DNA from: CALESS01 sp041741455
Lineage (GTDB): Bacteria; Chloroflexota; Anaerolineae; Anaerolineales; Anaerolineaceae
Length of the DNA: 64,000 bases
Assembly: GCA_041741455.1 (NCBI GenBank)
Contig: JBGSJZ010000018.1
Span: 1-64,000, forward strand
Direction of reading: 5' to 3'
Position 1 is the first letter of the stretch; the number at the start of each line of letters is the position of its first letter. Below, piece by piece: positions 59,548-64,000 of this stretch. Both the position numbers and the translations under genes were made by a program. The notes under the pieces are model-generated. The model was not told the DNA's origin. It did not search any database and worked only from the letters and a program-made list of their open reading frames with translations.

Positions 59548-61533
59548 TTAACCAGCGAAATCCAGCGTAAACCGGAAGCGGCAGTCGTCCTCAAACCACA
59601 TCGGGAAGTTGGTGCCCCACAGGTTGTTGTGTAGGTTGAAATGCACCCCCTGCCGCAGGTCCGGCTGATCGTTGTTGAAGTCCAGCAGGCTCGGCTCGCC
59701 AGGTGCCACCAGCGGCGCATCCAGCGTGGAAAGCAGAAACCGCTGCCCCGTATCCTGGCAAGTGAGACCCCGGCCGCAGGCGTGCAGGTGACGATTTCCG
59801 TTCTCCACCACTTCCAGCGGGGAAATTTCCGCACCCAGCTTGTCCAGTCGCCATTCCGCTGTGTTTGATACTTGCGGTTGGAAGGAAAGCCAGGTCGCTT
59901 CAGGTAAACGGCAGGCGGGTTTGTTGAACCATTGCAGGTCGATGTGCAGCGTTGGAACCTCTGGCTCAAAGCTATACTGCAGGAAGAAATCCTGCGGGCA
60001 GCCATAGTCTTGCACGGCTTGTGGGTCGCCGGCCAGGTGAAATAGATGGCAAAGATCTTTGGTGTAATGGGCCGTGACCCTTGGTTGCCAGAAACGGCTG
60101 AGCGGGTTAGCCCGCTCCAGGCCGGGCTTGGTGAAATCCTCACGGCTCCAGCTGTTGGACTGCTCGGCGGGCAGGATGTACTGGTGGAAGAAGCGTTCAT
60201 AATCCGCGACGGAAAAAGTCTGGTAGCGCAGCCAGGCCAGGGGATGAATCTCGTCCGCCCAGCTTATGCCATTCCTGTCGGTAAGCTGGTTGATGGCGCC
60301 AGTCAGCGGATCAAACTGCACAGTGAAGTGGGGTAGTTCGACGGTTGGGCCACTGTCCGCTGGGAGCGCATCCCAATGACTCAGAGCATGGCGACGGGGT
60401 TGGATGGCAGCTAATCGGGCGCGGGCTTCCCCCGCCAGCGGCGTATCTTCCAGGGCATCCACCGCTGCGCCGATGGTTGCGCGCTTCTCCGCCCAGGAGG
60501 CTTCAAAGGTACGGAAATTGGGTAGCTTGCGGGCAGCAACGAATTCGGCCGCCGAGTAGTTCTCATGATCGGCCAGGAAGCTCTTTTCATCCATGCCCCA
60601 AGTGTGCTCCGGCACCAGCAGCAGGCGGCGCTGGAAGCGCTCAAATTTTCCATCAGTTTGGAGAGCAGGGTTGGAGTCTATCCATTCTCTTTGCAGGCGT
60701 AGCAGCTCGCGGAACTGGCTGACCTTGATCGGGTCGCTGCCGACGCCATGGATCCAGCTGTCGCCGATTTCCTGGGTCAAGACTGGCAGGCTGGAGCGCA
60801 CCGCTTCAAGTTTCTCTGCAAAGGCATTCAGGGTTGAAGCGAAGATATCAGCCTCCGGGTAGACGGCCTGCAGGTGCTGGTAGATCTCTGTCACCTGCTC
60901 CAGGGTCTGCGGGCCTAGGTTGTCGCTGGAGTGGCCGAAAGCTAATGCATCCTCGATGCCGGGAATGATGAATGCGCTGCCATAGCCGCTTTCATACATA
61001 ACCATGACTTCTTCGCCGCCAGGGGCTTGCCAGCGGAAGAGTGGCGGCACGCTTGGGACGGTTGAACCTGGGTTGACGCCGATGTGCAGGAACTTCACCC
61101 CGGCCTCGGCCAGCAGGGGGATGATGGAGCGGGTGTGGCCAGGTACATCGGTGAACTTGGCGGCGATGGTGTGCTTGCCAAAACGCTCATCCAGCCGCCG
61201 GGAGAGCGACAGACCGACCCGGAAAAGATTGGCATCCATCAGTTCGGTGTGGGTGGTGAAAGGCAGGGCGTGCCAGGCAATCTCCCCGGCCAGGATAGCC
61301 TCTTCCATCTCCCGTCGTTGGGGAGGCAGGGCCTGCTCGAGATACTCGAAAATTAACCAGGAACCGGTGGTCCAGATGAAACCCTCGGAGCGCCCGGACA
61401 AGCGCATCTGGCGGGCCAGTACCAGGGCTTCCGGGATGTACTTGTTGAAATAACTCTGCACGACAGCCGAGGCATAATTAGTAAAACCGACATCCAGGTG
61501 GGTTTTAAAGATCAGGTTAATTTTGCGGGACAT
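59548..61533 (-). CDS. GH38-like glycoside hydrolase (DUF5054-type)
   Basis: A 661-residue cytosolic protein. The N-terminus INLIFKTHLDVGFTNYASAV has the H-x-D metal/substrate motif of the GH38/57 (beta/alpha)7 barrel. Further barrel segments are FIWTTGSWLIFEYL (about 52), DVPGHTRSIIPLLAEAGVKFLHIGVN (about 127-152) and VPEHTWGMDEKSF (about 303-315). The C-terminal half is a beta-sandwich. GH38 enzymes cleave alpha-mannosides using zinc. ATG at 61533 with AAAGG 8 bases upstream is used. It is divergent from a symporter gene, with which it probably shares a sugar pathway. Confidence 0.82.
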   Translation of the reverse strand: MSRKINLIFKTHLDVGFTNYASAVVQSYFNKYIPEALVLARQMRLSGRSEGFIWTTGSWLIFEYLEQALPPQRREMEEAILAGEIAWHALPFTTHTELMDANLFRVGLSLSRRLDERFGKHTIAAKFTDVPGHTRSIIPLLAEAGVKFLHIGVNPGSTVPSVPPLFRWQAPGGEEVMVMYESGYGSAFIIPGIEDALAFGHSSDNLGPQTLEQVTEIYQHLQAVYPEADIFASTLNAFAEKLEAVRSSLPVLTQEIGDSWIHGVGSDPIKVSQFRELLRLQREWIDSNPALQTDGKFERFQRRLLLVPEHTWGMDEKSFLADHENYSAAEFVAARKLPNFRTFEASWAEKRATIGAAVDALEDTPLAGEARARLAAIQPRRHALSHWDALPADSGPTVELPHFTVQFDPLTGAINQLTDRNGISWADEIHPLAWLRYQTFSVADYERFFHQYILPAEQSNSWSREDFTKPGLERANPLSRFWQPRVTAHYTKDLCHLFHLAGDPQAVQDYGCPQDFFLQYSFEPEVPTLHIDLQWFNKPACRLPEATWLSFQPQVSNTAEWRLDKLGAEISPLEVVENGNRHLHACGRGLTCQDTGQRFLLSTLDAPLVAPGEPSLLDFNNDQPDLRQGVHFNLHNNLWGTNFPMWFEDDCRFRFTLDFAG

Positions 61534-61753
61534 ACGCAGGCCTTTCTTTTCGCAGGGGGAAATTGTGTGCAACGCTGGCTGTCAACGAATGAAAAGTGTT
61601 TATATGGATGAAGAAATGTTCAACTTACTGCGCTGTTAAGACGGATATTTGAATTGCGGTCTTGCATGTAAGTATATAATATCTCTATTGGTTTTCACCA
61701 CTTTTGTCTGACTTGAATCTCTTTTCTACATTTGTCCCAGGGAGGTTGGCGCC

Positions 61754-63067
61754 ATGCAAGAATCGAAGCTGAAGTCGTTCAATTATGCCATCGGTATGTT
61801 CGGCACGTCCATCCCGATCAATATGCTCAAAACATATGCCGCCATCTACTACGTGGATCGGCTGGGTCTGACCACGTTGCAACTGGCCAGCATCCTGTTG
61901 GTGTATACCTTCATCGATGCGTTGGACAATCCCATTTATGGCTTTCTCTCCGACCGGACTCGCACCCGCTGGGGCAGGCGCCGGCCATGGCTGGTGATTG
62001 GCACGCCGCTGCTGGTGCTGGCGTTCATTGCGTTTTATTCCACCCCGGCATTTATCGCAGGCAAGGCGCTGTTTGCTTATGCCATGCTGTTTTACATCCT
62101 GGCCGGCACGCTGGACTCGGTGATCAACGCCAACTATGGGGCGCTCTTCCCGGAATTGTTCCGCACGGATGCCAGCCGGGCTTCCACCAATGCCCTGCGC
62201 CAGGCCTTCCAACTGGTGGCGATGATCATCAGCATTGCCCTGACCCCGATGGTCACCAGCGCCTTGGGTTATAGCCTGACGGCCATCCTATACGGTATCC
62301 TCGGTGGGGTTGTGATTTTGTATATGAGTTTCACCTCGCGTGAAGTGAAGGTGCAAGATCACGAAGAAAAACCGCAATTATGGAACAGTTTGAAAGACCT
62401 TTTCACGAATCGTAAGTTCTGGATAGCCGGCTTTGCTAACGCCTTTTACTCAGCGGCCATGTCGCTGGTGCTGGCTTCCTTGCCGTTCTTCGTTAAATAC
62501 ACGCTTCACTTGGCGGACAGTCAATCCACCATCCTGTTTGCCTCCGTCTTGCTGATTGCCATTGGCTGCGTGGCGATCTGGGCGCGATTGGTGCGTAAAT
62601 ATACGGTTATCCCGGTCTGGCGGGCAGCGTTGATTGCGCTGGCGATTGCATTCATCCCACTTTATTTTGCCAACTCGCTGGTGACGGCCATTGTTGGTAG
62701 CGTGTTGGTGGGGTTTGGCTTTGCTGGGGTAATCACCACCATGGATTTGATCGCCGCCAAGGTAATGGACGAAGATACCGCCAGGCACAATGTGCGCCGC
62801 GAGGGCATCATCTCCAATGCCCTGGGTTTCATGAATCGCTTGAACGGCCTGTTTACCAGTGCGGCCTTTTCTCTGGTGTTCGTCCTGTATGGTTACGAAA
62901 GTGGCAACAACCCGGGCACGCAGCCGGACAATGCCGCCCGCTTTTTACTGACCATCTGCCCGTTCATCTTGATGCTGATCAGTTTCGGTTTTTCGTTCTT
63001 GATTAATTTTAATAAAGCGCAACCGGCGCTGCTGATTTCACAGGAACCGCCTGCGATTTCGGATTAA
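61754..63067 (+). CDS. GPH/MFS sugar:cation symporter (MelB-like)
   Basis: A 437-residue membrane protein with twelve helices. The N-terminal half has DALDNPIYGFLSDRTRTRWGRRRPWLVIGTP (about 54-84), the GPH-family D-P-x-x-G-x-x-x-D-R...G-R-R-R-P-W signature including the cation-binding Asp. Transported sugar unknown. AGGGAGGTTGGCGCC precedes the ATG. A TATAAT box at 61675-61680 lies upstream. Its neighbours, a GH38-like enzyme and an esterase, suggest uptake and breakdown of a decorated oligosaccharide. Confidence 0.9.
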   Translation: MQESKLKSFNYAIGMFGTSIPINMLKTYAAIYYVDRLGLTTLQLASILLVYTFIDALDNPIYGFLSDRTRTRWGRRRPWLVIGTPLLVLAFIAFYSTPAFIAGKALFAYAMLFYILAGTLDSVINANYGALFPELFRTDASRASTNALRQAFQLVAMIISIALTPMVTSALGYSLTAILYGILGGVVILYMSFTSREVKVQDHEEKPQLWNSLKDLFTNRKFWIAGFANAFYSAAMSLVLASLPFFVKYTLHLADSQSTILFASVLLIAIGCVAIWARLVRKYTVIPVWRAALIALAIAFIPLYFANSLVTAIVGSVLVGFGFAGVITTMDLIAAKVMDEDTARHNVRREGIISNALGFMNRLNGLFTSAAFSLVFVLYGYESGNNPGTQPDNAARFLLTICPFILMLISFGFSFLINFNKAQPALLISQEPPAISD

Positions 63068-63084
63068 TCGATAAGGAGGACACA

Positions 63085-63855
63085 ATGGCTCTCATTCGCA
63101 TGGATCATCTGCCCGAGACGATCAAGATGAACATCCCGTTGAACGTGATCGTGCCGGAACCGTTTGAAATACAGGGCGTGCCGGTGAGCGAACGCAAGGT
63201 GCTCTACCTGCTGCACGGCCTGAGCGACGACGCCAGTGGCTGGCAGCGCTACTCGATGATTGAGATCATTGCCCGGGCTTACGGCCTGGTGGTGGTGATG
63301 CCGACGGTGACCCGCAGTTTTTACATCGACCAGCCCAACGGTCAGCAGTACTTCACCTATATCGTGGACGAGTTGCCGCGCTACCTGCACGAGGTGTTTG
63401 GCATTGTCCCCAAACGGGAGAACACACTGCTGGCCGGTCTTTCGATGGGCGGTTACGGTGCGATCAAGGCAGCCCTCCTGAGACCACAGCAATATTCGGC
63501 GGTCGCAGCTTTCTCCGGGGTGCTCTCGCTGAATATAATGCAAACTCATCCGGACGACTCGCGCCAGACGGAATTTGCCCTTTTGTTTGGCGATTTGAAC
63601 CGATTGAATGGCAGTGAACATGACCCGGCGGTCTGGTTGGCGCGGGCAGCGCAGAACCCGGCAGCCCTGCCGAAGTTGTTCATCGCCTGCGGCCGACAGG
63701 ATGACCTCTACCCGCTGAACGTGATGTTCAACGCCGCCTGCCAGAAGTTGGGCGTGCCGCTGGATTACCACGAGGAGGATGGCAAGCACGATTGGCCGTT
63801 CTGGAACACCCAAATCCAGCGCTTCCTGGCGTTGACTCTGGGGTCAATGCCGTAG
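63085..63855 (+). CDS. Alpha/beta-hydrolase esterase (esterase D/tributyrin esterase family)
   Basis: A 256-residue enzyme. LLHGLSDDASGWQRYS (about 35-50) is the oxyanion region, LLAGLSMGGYGAIKAAL (about 115-131) the nucleophile elbow G-x-S-x-G, FIACGRQDDLYP (about 195-206) holds the Asp, and EEDGKHDWPFW (about 230-240) the His. It resembles bacterial EstA and FrmB. It could deacetylate a sugar, given its place 17 bases after the symporter gene. AAGGAGGA lies just before the ATG. Confidence 0.9.
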   Translation: MALIRMDHLPETIKMNIPLNVIVPEPFEIQGVPVSERKVLYLLHGLSDDASGWQRYSMIEIIARAYGLVVVMPTVTRSFYIDQPNGQQYFTYIVDELPRYLHEVFGIVPKRENTLLAGLSMGGYGAIKAALLRPQQYSAVAAFSGVLSLNIMQTHPDDSRQTEFALLFGDLNRLNGSEHDPAVWLARAAQNPAALPKLFIACGRQDDLYPLNVMFNAACQKLGVPLDYHEEDGKHDWPFWNTQIQRFLALTLGSMP

Positions 63856-64000
63856 GGCTTGGAGCCGATCAATACCCAATGTTGAATCGAATTTAACACG
63901 GATTTGAACGGTAGAGACGGAAAAACACGGATAGAACTTAATGAAATTCAGGAATTGAATTTGGATTGGATGTAGTAACGACGGAAGTCGTTAATGTCTT
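63856..64000. repeat. Non-coding end of window with a dispersed palindrome
   Basis: No gene is seen. GTAGTAACGACGGAAGTCGT starts at 63972 and is a sister of the palindrome at 35160-35180. The stretch 63891-63935 (ACACGGATTTGAACGG... ACACGGATAG) contains a direct repeat of ACACGGAT. Confidence 0.55.

Overview
The window looks like a chromosomal contig from a member of Chloroflexota, most likely class Anaerolineae. This is inferred from gene content and protein style: DUF5671 membrane proteins, long exported proteins with Pro/Thr-rich linkers, lipoproteins with long low-complexity spacers, a Rho plus LysM/M23 operon, and exported proteins ending in a short hydrophobic-Pro-hydrophobic tail. No rRNA is present, so the assignment is not proven. 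One tRNA (Asn, GTT) lies at 51207-51279.

Left accessory end (1-4.2 kb). Four leftward genes encode an ANT-like nucleotidyltransferase, a DHFR/RibD-like reductase, an alpha-helical protein and a two-TM protein. Between and beside them are sequences with the architecture of integron attC sites. For three cassettes, the bases at the cassette start are the exact reverse complement of the R'' box at its own 3' end (12, 10 and 12 bp). This is the geometry of integron gene cassettes. No integrase gene lies in the window, so the array is a cassette cluster without integrase (CALIN), or the distal part of an integron. A transposase C-terminus abuts its left end. A GNAT acetyltransferase locus (4.2-5.0 kb) is present a second time (2.8-3.44 kb) as a frameshifted copy that breaks off exactly at the R' end of an attC.

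5-13 kb holds a lipoprotein with an SH3-like domain, a GGDEF/EAL protein, a small membrane/lipoprotein pair, a tandem DUF4352-like lipoprotein and a CPA2 antiporter with universal-stress domains. 13-20 kb carries a large exported NodB-like protein, an ATP-grasp/epimerase pair, a relic of an ABC ATPase and a cytochrome P450. 20-22.4 kb is the rho-M23 operon. 22.7-27.8 kb is a metal-homeostasis cluster: a VIT1/CCC1 transporter, a SmtB/CzrA-type ArsR repressor with two small membrane proteins, and a P2-type ATPase. Two related palindromes, one before the repressor and one before the ATPase, suggest a shared regulon.

28-40 kb contains a large unknown protein with beta-gamma-crystallin-like motifs, two ABC-2 export operons, a DUF4037 protein and a sugar-type ABC importer lacking its own ATPase. 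40-47.7 kb contains ogt, an EamA transporter, era, a YhhN protein, a protein made of CxCxxC-x4-H repeats, an SDR, a CPBP protease and a lipoprotein. 47.7-56 kb runs mostly leftward: exported proteins, GT87, dodecin, tRNA-Asn, a DUF5671 multi-repeat protein, an Eis-like acetyltransferase and an FmdB zinc ribbon. 56-64 kb holds a giant subtilase, a GH38-like glycosidase, a GPH-family symporter and an esterase. Short palindromic repeats are scattered through the intergenic regions of the whole window.
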